Position numbers and translations under genes: made by a program | Shown: positions 49,234 to 58,978 of the stretch, piece by piece | Position numbering within the stretch: position 1 is the stretch's first letter | Layout: every line of letters begins with the position of its first letter | From: Marasmius tenuissimus | Taxonomy: Eukaryota; Basidiomycota; Agaricomycetes; Agaricales; Marasmiaceae | Direction: 5' to 3' | Length of the DNA: 64,000 nucleotides | NCBI GenBank assembly: GCA_029532415.1 | Contig: JAQOTA010000058.1 | Span: forward strand, 1,302,001-1,366,000 | The notes under the pieces: model-generated | The model's database searches: none | Told to the model about the DNA's origin: nothing | The model's input: the letters and a program-made list of their open reading frames with translations, nothing else

Positions 49234-49435
49234 CATCACAATTTAGACGCCCACCACCTCTCCTCTCGAATGTCATCAACACCGACCTCCCTCACCCACC
49301 GGCACAGCAACTCTAGACGCTACCACTCCCATCACCGTCACAAACCCCAACAATCACCGATTTCGGTACGCCGAAAGCGTCTCCGATACAACCAACAACG
49401 AAGGAGCCTACGCGACAGCGGGGAACATCTTGGAA
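49234..49435 (+). pseudogene. Inverted copy of the VPS54 5' end
   Basis: From CATCACAATTTAG onward this plus-strand sequence matches the leader and first codons of VPS54 (minus strand, 55.1 kb), including the start ATGTCATCAACACCGACCTC. The encoded peptide, allowing for indels, is RFRYAESVSDTTNNEGAYAT, close to the intact gene. Similarity ends near 49435. It is too short to be functional and is inverted relative to the parent. Confidence 0.75.
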
Positions 49436-50234
49436 CACCCAACCCACCTCGACGCGAGTGTAATCTCCGGTTCTTGGTAACTCCCTCAAGAGAAACAAGC
49501 CTCTGCCAAAACTCACTGCGCGTTACACGAACGTGAGCATGGGATCGGACCAGCTAGACGATCCGAGATCCCTCTCACGTTCACTACAACAGAAAGTTTC
49601 TCGCTACTCAACGCGCTGGAGACATACTTCGCGTGGAATCTCCCTCCGGTTGTTGCTATTTTTCACAGCATTGTCGAGCCTACACAACTGTGGTTACCTG
49701 CAATGCTTCAGGAAGCAGGCGAGAGAATGGCACGAGGGAATTGGAAGACGCGTTAGGTCGGAGCCAAAGACCCCGGGCGTCATAGAGACGAGTCGAAAGC
49801 CGAGGGAGTTGTTGAATCGAAAGATGGAGTAAAACACCGATCACATCTCGAGAGATTGGACGGGGTGAATATGGAGTTGTGAACGCGGGTCCACTTTGTT
49901 GTCTACGCTAAAGGGGGGCAATACGTTTTGTGAGTGTTCTTGTTTCCTTCTCGTTCGTTTGTTCAACAATCCATCCTTCTACCACTGTTTTCTTCGGGCT
50001 GGGGAATGTAACTGACCATCCCTTGTTTCGGTCAGCTGACCAACAAACTGATTTGTGTCGACCTCTCTCCCAACCGCGCTGCAGGCACATCACATCCGGC
50101 TCTTCGACGCTCTGGTGACTTCCTGCACGTGTCCTCCTTCTCCTTCTCCTTCGCTGTTCCATCTACATCCACAGCTCCCAACGGAGAAGTGACCCTCAAC
50201 GCCTTCAGAGTCCACACTCGCTGCCAAACCCCCC
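49436..50234. other. Stretch between VPS54 fragments, no supported gene
   Basis: No gene structure is visible. The surrounding duplicated pieces suggest this is part of the rearranged region. Confidence 0.3.
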
Positions 50235-50420
50235 AGGCACGGGAATCGGACTGGGACTCAACACTACAGCCACCGGATTCAACGTCGGCGTTCCCAGTTC
50301 CTGATTCGAATTCGAAACTGAAGTCGATGTCTGCGAGTTCGTATTCACGAGATAGGGAGACGCAGGCACCTCGAACGATCTGCACCCACTGTCCCTCTTT
50401 CCAATCGGCGGCAGGGTTTC
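50235..50420 (-). pseudogene. Copy of the VPS54 3' coding region
   Basis: Minus-strand translation gives RDSGCRSFEVPASP and NQELGTPTLNPVAVVLSPSP, paralleling GRSDSGFRSFEAPASP and GLGTPTLNPMAVELSPSPSP in the tail of VPS54 at 51.55-51.75 kb. The fragment lacks everything upstream. It is in the same orientation as the parent, about 1.3 kb away. Confidence 0.7.
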
Positions 50421-50445
50421 TAGCTCTCCTCCCATCTGCCACTAT

Positions 50446-50720
50446 TCCCTTCGTCCATGTCAACGAAATATGTAAGTACAATAATATTATTCTAGGGTAA
50501 GTGCTGGTAAGTGCCCATATTGTACATGGCAGTTGGATAAAATACAATGTCCTCCGAAGGTGTAACTTTACATATTCATGAGATAGGCAGGTTTGTTACC
50601 CCCCCTACAGCCTCGTTTCGATCCGGGCGACCTCCATGGACACGGCCTAACTCATCTACTGTGTCTACTGCCTTTGGGCGAGAACCCGGCTCCGTACGCC
50701 AGCAGTCCTCCATCAATTGC
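50446..50720 (-). pseudogene. Copy of the TKL kinase 3' end
   Basis: This stretch is a direct repeat of 45212-45487, covering the last kinase exon and downstream sequence. Its peptide reads LMEDCWRTEPGSRPKAVDTV and DELGRVHGGRPDRNE before a stop, very close to the kinase tail (CWHTEPGSRPKAVNIADELG). It directly follows the VPS54 tail fragment. The upstream kinase domain is absent, so it is a partial duplicate. Confidence 0.8.
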
Positions 50721-51238
50721 CGTCGAATGTGCGAAAGACCCGACTAAATCACCAGGGACGAAGACGAACAAGGCCAACCTGTTACTGTAGGCTTGGAAGA
50801 ACATTCTTCTTCAGCGTTCGAACGACGAAGATCCGCTGCCAACTTCCTGTGAAGAATTGAGTGGAAGACTGTAGGGAGGTGATGTAGGAGTAGACTGTTG
50901 CGGATATTTCAAGTCGCAGGTACTAACGGGATCTATATAACGAGGGAGGTCAGCGAGCATAACTTCAAGGCTTATTTTAGAACTAAAGCATAGGTAGAAC
51001 TTAGAAGTAAGAAAACCTGCAATTGGGAACGGCAGGGCTCGAGACGTCACGCGACAAGCAATCCACCCACCGTGACCCCGCGAACAGCCCCCGCCTTCCA
51101 CAAGCGTTGTTTTTTTACAGTACAATCCATCCCATGATACATTCGGAATAGAAGAATTACCCATAAAAAAAACTAAACTAAGGGAAAAAAATTAAAAAGA
51201 ACCAGTCCTCCGAATCCTCTACTAGCAAGTTACATAGG
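50721..51238. other. Intergenic downstream of VPS54
   Basis: Contains the presumed VPS54 3' UTR (A-rich stretches near 51160-51200). No gene is supported. Confidence 0.35.
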
Positions 51239-54200
51239 TTACGATCCTGAACCTCGAGTATCCGAGACGGCAGTATCCTCCTCCTCAGGCTCCTCAACCA
51301 ACCCCATCTCCTTCCCCTCGCTCTCCTCGTCTAGGATCCTCCCGTTCCCTGAGGCGGGAGCACCACCACCACCGTCGTCTTCTTTCTCCCCATCTCCGTC
51401 TTTGGAAGGTAACGGCGGCGGCGGTGAAGGGAGAGGAAGAGAAGGTTCTTCCTCCTTCCCCTTCCCGTTCGTGTCCGGCGCCTCGGTCTCTTGCGTGACC
51501 TTCTCATCCCCCTGTCCCTGTCCCTGCCATAACACCCACCAACCCCACGACCGCAGGCACGGGACTAGGACTCGGACTCAACTCTACAGCCATCGGATTT
51601 AACGTCGGTGTTCCAAGTCCCTGGTTCGATGTCGGCGTCGACACCCCCGATTTGGGTTCGTAGCAGCGAGATGTGGTGGGGTACCGGAGACGCAGGCGCC
51701 TCGAACGATCTGAACCCACTATCACTCCTTCCAAGCGGCGGCGGCAGTGGAGCTTCCACGAGGGAACTCGAACTCGCTCTCCTCCCCATAGCATCTTCCA
51801 CCGGCGCCCCATTCCCTTGCCCCTGCCCCGAACTAGCCGTCTGCTTCCCCCAACTCCCCGAAACCGACCGTCCAGAAAGCAAGCCCTTCAACCTCTGACT
51901 CGTCGTCGCTTTTCCCTGTTGCTGCTGTGGTGAGGGTTGTGGGGATGAAGGGTTAGGCGGTCCAAAAGAAGGCGACGAAGGAACCTTGGCACCGGGTAAC
52001 CTCTTCTCTTGGACTACGATTTCGAGCATCGTGCTCAGTTTGCCTACGTTTTTGAGGGAGGAGAGGCGGGTGTGGAGGTACTTGGCGTCGGTTAGGAGGC
52101 TGTGTGTGGGGAGGGGGAGGTGGAAGGAGGTTAGTGTGAGGGAGAGAAGGGAACAAGGGGAGGGGAAGGAGACACGCACCGTTTCTTCGCATCTAAACTC
52201 GGAAGTTCGATTTTACTGTATTCCTCTGACAACCGGTGATTTATCGCTGCGAATACTTGACTCATCACGTCCTTTTCAAAGTGGGTCGTGTTATCACTAC
52301 TCCGCACAGCAGAGAGAGAGAGAGAAAAAAAGGGAGAGCGCGCACCTCGACGACACCGGGACTGAGATACCTCGAGAGAACTTTATGTAACGTGACTGTT
52401 TCTTTAACGAGGAGTTCCATGTAGTCGTTGACGACGATACCCCCACTGCTCCCACTACTCTTGGGTGGAAGGGTCCAGTCGACGGCTTGTAGGGACTTTA
52501 TGTGCGCTGAAAGTCGGTCTCCCATTATGGCGATCAGTTTGGCGTGGATCTCGTTTTGGTGTTCTTGGTAGTCCTGTGAGGAGTGAGTGGAGAGTAGTGG
52601 ATGGGGGGGGAAAGAAAGAGAGGACTCACCCTCTTCAACTTGTCGAATTCGACCAGCATGACAGCTTGCTTCTGACTTAGATGTCTACGGAACATTTCCC
52701 TCACGTATGGGATGAGTGCGATCATGACGGATAGGGATTGTGAGGCTAGGGCTACAGAAAACGTCAGTCCCACATCCCACAAAACAACAAAAGGAATACC
52801 CACCTAAATGCCTTGCAGTGATATTCTTCAACCCCGCACTTCTCATCGCACCGGCTCCGAGGACGACTTGACAAACGCGCGAGTTGAAGGTCTTTAGGAA
52901 TTCCATGGTTCGGGACATGACATCCGTAGTGAGGAGTGCGATCGAAGGTGGGAGGCGGAGGTATTCTGTGAGGAGGAAGAGGAGGGAGGAGGTGCAGGGG
53001 ACAGTATGGTAGGTATGAGAATCTATCCGGAGATGTTTCGTTGGTTTTTTCGCGGTGGAGGGGGTAGCCGGCGTCGGCGTCGCAGGAGTAGCAGGTGTCG
53101 GTGTCGGAGGAACAGGCATAGATTGACCCTCCAAAGCCAATAACCCAGCATCTCCGACAGCTCCGTCAACGATGACCTTTACGACGCCCTGCACGTCGTC
53201 CCCAACCTCTGTAGCATTCCACACCTCGTCTTCGACTGCTTTGGCTTGTTGGTTGAGCCTGGATTGGTGAAACGCGTTGAGCCACTGTTTGGCTACACTC
53301 CCGAGTCCACCGCGTAAAGCGACGACCATGCATTTGCAGCGGACTTCGCAGTCGACGACGAATTTGTGGGTTTCTTTGTAGATGGCGACAAAGTCGTCGA
53401 GAGACATGCTTGTCAGGTATGTTTGATTCGAAGTGAGCTGGGAGGCGAGGGATGTATGTGTGAGGGAGGTGAATTGGGTGAGCAGAGATTGGAGGTCTTC
53501 GGTGAGAGTTGGGATTAGATCTGGTGTGACGAGAGTGGGGTGCATTCGTTTGAGATATTCGACTAGTTCGAGGAGAGTGTTGGTTTGGGATTGGAGGGCG
53601 TCGATGGCGTGGATGATGTCAGAGTACGATTGGGAGAGACGTCTTCGCAGGTCGCCGCTGTCTTCTGGTGAATCAAAAGTCTTGCCGACGACCCATTTGC
53701 TCAGTTCACCGAGAACGACCTCCCTCCAACTCAGCGTAGCCTCTTTGAGCCCTTTTGTTCTGAGTAACGCCCGTAACTTGCGACTGAGCTCTTCTTTAAA
53801 GTCCTCCTTGTTGGATTTGTTGACCTGTGTCTCCACGTAACGCGTAAAGTCGGATTGAAGAATCTGCACGAGTTCCAAGGATAGTCGAGACGCAATCTCC
53901 ATAGTCAACGTGCGCAGATGACCTGGCAACGCGCTAAACGCGTTCAACGAAGACAGCGGAAGGGTGATATCGAAACCCAAACCCGCGTTTGTCGTTTCCT
54001 CTCCTTCCTCTTCCTCGTTCAACGTCTCCAATCCACCTCCACCCAACACCGGCGTTTTACTATCAGTCTTCTTCCCCTCCCACATCCCGTCCAAAACACC
54101 CAACACGCCCAACGCCGATTCCCATTCCCCCTTGCTCACTTTCTCCCTCGCCTGTCCCGTGACTCCCACAACCCCTTCAACCCCCTTCAACCCTTCCTCC

Positions 54201-55072
54201 ACCTTTTCAATCCCCCGTATCTTCTGCTCCAACCGAACAACTTCCAACCCACTCCGCGCAATCCTCCCATCCACGTCCTGCAACATCCCACGCAACCTCG
54301 TTATCTGACTCAAACACGTCGTACTCTCCGAATGTAACAGCTGTAAATTCGACAGCGCTGTGAAGAAACTAGACGACCGGAGGGAGATTTCATGCGATAG
54401 GTGGATCTCTAACGTGTCCAAGTAATGCGAAAGTTTCTCTTGTAACGGAAGTGAATGTGATAACGACGTCGGATCGTCGGATTCTGACACGGATGCGAAC
54501 GTTTTTGGGTCTGATAAATCGAAGGAAGTGTCGAAGAAGATGGAGGGGATCGTCTCCAGTGGGGGCAGGTTCCCCGGTAACGGCGTTGGTTGGTCAGAGT
54601 CATCCGTCGTAGTCACAGCCGTAGGCCCACGAAACCTCTCCCACTCATCGCCAACCGCTCGCAAATACCCATCGAAATCCTTCCTCCTCACCCTTGGAAG
54701 CTCCGCCGGCCCAACCGCAGCCCCGCCCAACGAGCTGTGTGCTTTGGGAGGCGCCTGTTTCTTGTGTGGGTTATTCAACACCGTCGAGATGGCGTGGAAT
54801 CCGTCTCTCGAGCTGCTCCATTCTTTCTTTATCACTCCTCCCCCTTCGTCGCCGTCACCAAAGTCCAACCCGAGAGCACTGGCATTGAAATGGAGATTCA
54901 AGGGTGGATTGTTCCCCGCTGTCACGTAGGCTCCTTCGTTGTTGGTTGTACCGGAGACGCTTTCGGCGTACCGAAATCGGTAGTTGTTGGTGATGGCGAT
55001 GGGAGTGGTAGCGTCTAGAGTTGCTGTGCCGGTGGGTGAGGGAGGTCGGGAGGAGGTCGGTGTTGATGACAT
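51239..55072 (-). CDS. VPS54: VPS54, GARP tethering complex subunit
   Basis: VPS54 is the GARP subunit that tethers endosome-derived vesicles at the trans-Golgi. The large first exon starts at 55072 (MSSTPTSSRPPSP), with possible upstream Met at 55186. It contains RFRYAESVSGTTNNEGAYVT, ETIPSIFFDTSFDLSDPKTF, LSHYLDTLEIHLSHEISLRS and a coiled coil (DVDGRIARSGLEVVRLEQKI). The C-terminal domain has LDDFVAIYKETHKFVVDCEV, KQWLNAFHQSRLNQQAKAVE, FNSRVCQVVLGAGAMRSAGL and KNITARHL, then SLSVMIALIPYVREMFRRHL, HAKLIAIMGDRL-type sequence and ETVTLHKVLSRYL. The last part is disordered (Gln, Ser, Pro and Glu runs). Its exact exon borders and stop are uncertain: three frames end at 51565, 51504 and 51239, and the last needs two small introns. 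Confidence 0.85.
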
Positions 55073-56356
55073 GACATTCGAGAGGTGAGAGAGGTGTGGG
55101 CGGCTAAATTGTGATGTACGGTTACGGGATGACGTGGGCGCTTGTAGGTGTATGTGGCAGCCCTGTGTCTGGACCACCACCATCAAATTCGTTCTTCATC
55201 GTACTACGTGAGTATGACCTTTCTTCATCTTTCCTTCTATTTCTGCACTTTGAAACATTTTCGAAAGACCGTTTGACCAACTTCTTTCATCTGTTTTTCA
55301 GAGTTCAACGCACCAGCTCTGGCACTGTCCAGCTCTTGTTCAGCTTCAACTGCATGCCATATCACGGCGCTGACTCTTTAAACACATGGGTGATATCTAA
55401 CGGGCTCAGCTGGGCGTGAACATTATCTTTGCACAGAAGTACACCAGAAACATGCGACACATAACGGTTCGACGCATATCTGGGCTCCGAAAGTTGGAAC
55501 TTGAATCGAATTCTGTGGCATATCTGGCGTCGAAAAGCCTCGCCAAAAAGTATTTACAGTAAGGCTTCTCGTTTCTGCTTCACATATTCCGCAACGAAAT
55601 CGGTTTTTACCCCAGCTTTGTGAAGGACCGAGGATAGCCCATCTATTCATTGACGATACCTTATTCCGCTCACGGCCTGTCCAGGAAGCGATGAGAGCAA
55701 TCCCGTCTGTTCTGGGGGAACTCATCGTCCAAATCCCCAGGTTGTCTCAAGGCCATGGAGTTTCTCCTAGTGCATGACTCGCAAATCGCGTGGCGTAAGG
55801 TTCATCTGGGGCCATGGGGGGAGGTCATTTGAGACCAGTCCTCAATGACTCCCCGCAGTCCGCAGGAACTCGACTGAGCCTAATTCACTGCAATGCCATT
55901 GATACCTTGATAGACATTCTATTTCACAAGTTTGGAGATGATCGAAGATAGTAGGTCCCGCCACATTCTTTCATGGGCATTCCAAGTTCCGGTGAGTACT
56001 CTTGTTTTCGCTCAACGTACGCAATATTATCGCTATCAGTCTTGTAATCCCAGCTCCCCGCGGTTCTTCAAACGCTCCAAAGACGCTCTGAGCTCATCTT
56101 GATAGGTGTGACTACTGGTGGCCTTGGTGATATCGCGCTATTAATACAACTTTTGGACCCTTCTGAAGCACTTGGTTTTCATCGATGTTCATTCGAAATC
56201 AAGGTTTAGGGGAAAACCCGTATGGAAGTTACTTGGGCACTGGAAGGCTTGAGATAGATAAGTATAGATGAGAAAAGGTACTTAAACCATCGTCTCTCAC
56301 AGGCTGTCTGTATCTGCGCCTCTTCTTTTCCTCCAGGACGCAGTTTTCCATCGCTA
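55073..56356. other. VPS54 leader and a possible decayed gene fragment
   Basis: The first ~110 bases are shared with the VPS54 copy at 58.9 kb. Plus-strand segments such as HLFIDDTLFRSRPVQEAMRA near 55640 and RRISGLRKLELESNSVAYLA near 55470 have coding character reminiscent of LRR/F-box proteins. They are in different frames with stops, and no gene can be built. Confidence 0.3.
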
Positions 56357-57665
56357 TGCCTCATTCGCACCCGTGGCTCGCTATTAGTAGATCTCCTCCT
56401 GAACCGAAGGACTCACGCTCGGCGCCTGCCCCAACGGAGCCTCCAGAACGCGTGATGTAAGTAGAGGAGAGGGCGGTAGGGAGAGAGGATATTGACGCTC
56501 ACGAGTCTCTTCCCCGCTCTTAGAAAATTTCTCGAAGACATCTGGAAGGATCCAGCAAACAAAAAGGAAACAGACGCTTTCATGGACAACTTCATGTGTC
56601 AGTACTGGGCGCGCGCTCCACAGCCGGAAGGAGCAAAATTCGATAAAGAAGGGCTCGAAGCTCTCGGGCTAAAAGGTCACACCGACTTCGTACTAGCCAT
56701 CAAGACCTTCCAAGCTTTTGCCGTCGTGAGGAAAATTCTTGGAGCTCGATACTAGCAAAAAAAAACTGACAATTTGCTCTCTCCGTAACATTTTTCCAAC
56801 AGCAAGACTACTTCTATCTTGTTGATTCTATAAAGTTCTATGCCCTCCGGCTTACAAAGGTCGGCACGGACCTCGATGATATCAAAGCGCAGGAGCTCAA
56901 GATCAGGAGATGCGTTGAATATGCCGAAGAATGGAAGAAGATATGCATCGATCGCGAGCAGCTGGGTATTGAAGAATCACGTCTCGCTAAAACGAAGGCT
57001 AAGACGCCGAACGTAAGTAGAGCCAGCCGACTCAGAGACGCCGACCGCAGCCAACTCGAACCACTTTCAAGCAGAACACCGATTCCCGGGCCGAGCAGCA
57101 GGGTGCCGATGAATCACCGGCACCGACTGAAAGGTCGATCGCAGAACTGGCCTACTCAAACTACTTACAGAATCACACATCCTCCGAAAGTTTCTTCAAT
57201 CTGCATGTTGTCACGGCGGCGTGTATCTACGTGAGCAATTTCTCCCCCATCGTCTTGCGACCAAGCATTGACAACAAACATCCGGGCCGAAGGGTTGGCA
57301 CAAGTTAGCTGAACGGCTCATAAAAGACAGTAGGACGAAAGATAATTTCTTCTGCAAATACTGGATCAAAGAAGCCCTACGTTCCAAATCGTACGAGAAG
57401 CTGGACAGTGAGTGTACTAGTCTGGCTTGTGAGGCTTCTCGTTCTTGACTCTACTCACTCGTTATCGAACCATTCAGAGTTCTTGACGGACCAAAAGTCA
57501 GCCTACGAGGCTCAAGAGGAGGGAATTTCAACCAAGAGATGGAACGAACTGTTCCGTACAGCATTGCGTTTGGAGGTTGCGTTGTTCGAATCTTCTATGG
57601 ATTTCTTCCCGCCTGATGATGTGGAGAGCCTCCGAAAGCGGACATTTCCAACGAGTTGGCGTTAG
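56357..57665 (+). CDS. TenA/THI-4-like protein (haem-oxygenase-like fold)
   Basis: The TenA/THI-4 family includes thiaminase II-type enzymes of thiamine salvage, but many fungal members are uncharacterised. Spliced from 56357, the protein reads MPHSHPWLAISRSPPEPKDS, LEDIWKDPANKKETDAFMDN, FVLAIKTFQAFAVQDYFYLV (the QDYxYL-type core), RRCVEYAEEWKKICID, then AYSNYLQNHTSSESFFNLHV, YGWHKLAERLI, YWIKEAL and the C-terminal LFRTALRLEVALFESSMDFF, stop TAG at 57663-57665. Helix order and these landmark positions match the family. The catalytic Cys of classical TenA is not evident, so enzyme activity is uncertain. Five short introns keep one frame. The gene stands between VPS54 and a chimeric pseudogene. 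Length is about 340 residues, longer than bacterial TenA. Confidence 0.7.
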
Positions 57666-58059
57666 CCCTCGGTAGCGTCTCAAAAGAGATGATCATCACT
57701 GGTCTGGAGTTGTGATGGATATTCGGACGGTGAGTCGGTCTCGATGTCTCTGAACTCACATCGGATTCTCATATGTTCAGTACAGCTCATGTACCCTCCG
57801 TCAGGCTTCGAGTTCATTGAACGGCCCAAACACAAGTAATCTATATAGTTCCACGAGGTTCCATTTACTCTCGGAAACATGACTCGTAGTCTCAGTAAAA
57901 AATTTATCAAAGCTCATAAGTACAGATCCTGTTGTAAAAGTATCTTCTTCCTGTGTATCAACTTACCTCGCGTCCGACGTAAGCCTCGGCGGATTGAAGA
58001 GTTGACGTGCGAGCTCACCGAATATCGGCTACGAAATCCTAGACACGCAAGCTCGGGAC
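57666..58059. other. Stretch leading into a kinase fragment
   Basis: No gene is supported. A plus-strand frame from 57879 continues into the kinase-derived fragment but its first part has no recognisable kinase sequence. Confidence 0.3.
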
Positions 58060-58168
58060 CTACGAACACATGGTTATCGCACTACAACGTCCTCATTGCC
58101 CCCGAGCACAATGCATGCATAACCGGCTTCGGATTCGCGCGGGTCATCGACAATCAGAGTTTGGCAGC
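58060..58168 (+). pseudogene. Kinase activation-segment fragment
   Basis: About 105 bases encode NVLIAPEHNACITGFGFARV and then IDNQSLAA, matching NVLITPGRNACITDFGLSQV of the intact TKL kinase. DFG is changed to GFG. The fragment is inverted relative to the parent and ends where VPS54-derived sequence begins. Confidence 0.75.
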
Positions 58169-58978
58169 ATGGATCTCCAACGGGTCCAGGTAATGCGAGA
58201 GCTTCTCTTGTAACGGGAGTGAATGTGATAACGACGTGGGATCGTCGGATTCTGAAACGGATGCGAACGTTTTTGGGTCTGATAGGTCGTAGGAAGTGTC
58301 GAAGAAGATGGAGGGGATCGTCTCCAGTGGGGGCAGGTTCCCCGGTAACGGCGTCGGTTGGTCAGAGTCGTCTGTAGTCGTAGCCGTAGGCCCACGAAAT
58401 TTCTCCCACTCGTCCCCAACAGCTCGTAAATATTAAAATATTAACTACCCATCGAAATCTTTTCTCCTCACCCTTGGGAGCTCCGCCGGCCCGACCGCAG
58501 CCCCACCCAGAGAACTGTGTGCTTTGGGAGGCGCCTGTTTCTTGTGCGGGTTATTCAACACCGTCGAGATGGCGTGGAATCCGTCTCTGGAGCTGCTCCA
58601 TTCTTTCTTTATCACTCCTTGTCCTCCTTCGTCACCGTCTCCGAGATCCAACCCGAGAGCACTGGCATTGAAATAGAAATTGAGAGGTGGATTGTTCCCC
58701 GCCGTCACGTAGGCTCCTTCGTTGTTGGTTGTACCGGAGACGCTTTCGGCGTAACGAAATCGGTAGTTGTTGTTGGAGTTGGTGACGAAGATGGGGTGGT
58801 AGCGTCTAGAGTTGCTGTGCCGGTGGGTGAGGGAGGTCGGGAGGAGGTCGGTGTTGATGACATGACATTCGAGAGGTGAGAGGTGGGCGGCTAAACTGTG
58901 ATGTACGGTTACGGGATGGCGTGGGCGCTTGTAGGTGTATGTAGCAGGTTGAGCGTCTTGCATCTGGACCACCATCTT
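58169..58978 (-). pseudogene. Truncated duplicate of the VPS54 5' half
   Basis: This minus-strand sequence matches 54402-55190 of VPS54, including the leader, RFRYAESVSGTTNNEGAYVT, GDGDEGGQGVIKKEWSSSRD, FHAISTVLNNPHKKQAPPKA and ELPRVRRKDFDG. A 15-base AT-rich insertion (58429-58443) adds a stop right after KDFDG, and small indels near the start shift the frame. The similarity ends abruptly at 58169, inside the region corresponding to residues around 220 of VPS54. It cannot make a working VPS54. Confidence 0.85.

Noticed and set aside
52685..55186. Upstream Met at 55186 as the start of VPS54
   Set aside because: The 38 extra residues read like leader sequence, and Met at 55072 begins the conserved Ser/Thr/Pro start that is shared with the duplicated copies.
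55420..56120. F-box/LRR-like gene upstream of the TenA-like gene
   Set aside because: Segments have suggestive Leu spacing but occur in different frames with stops, and there is no F-box.
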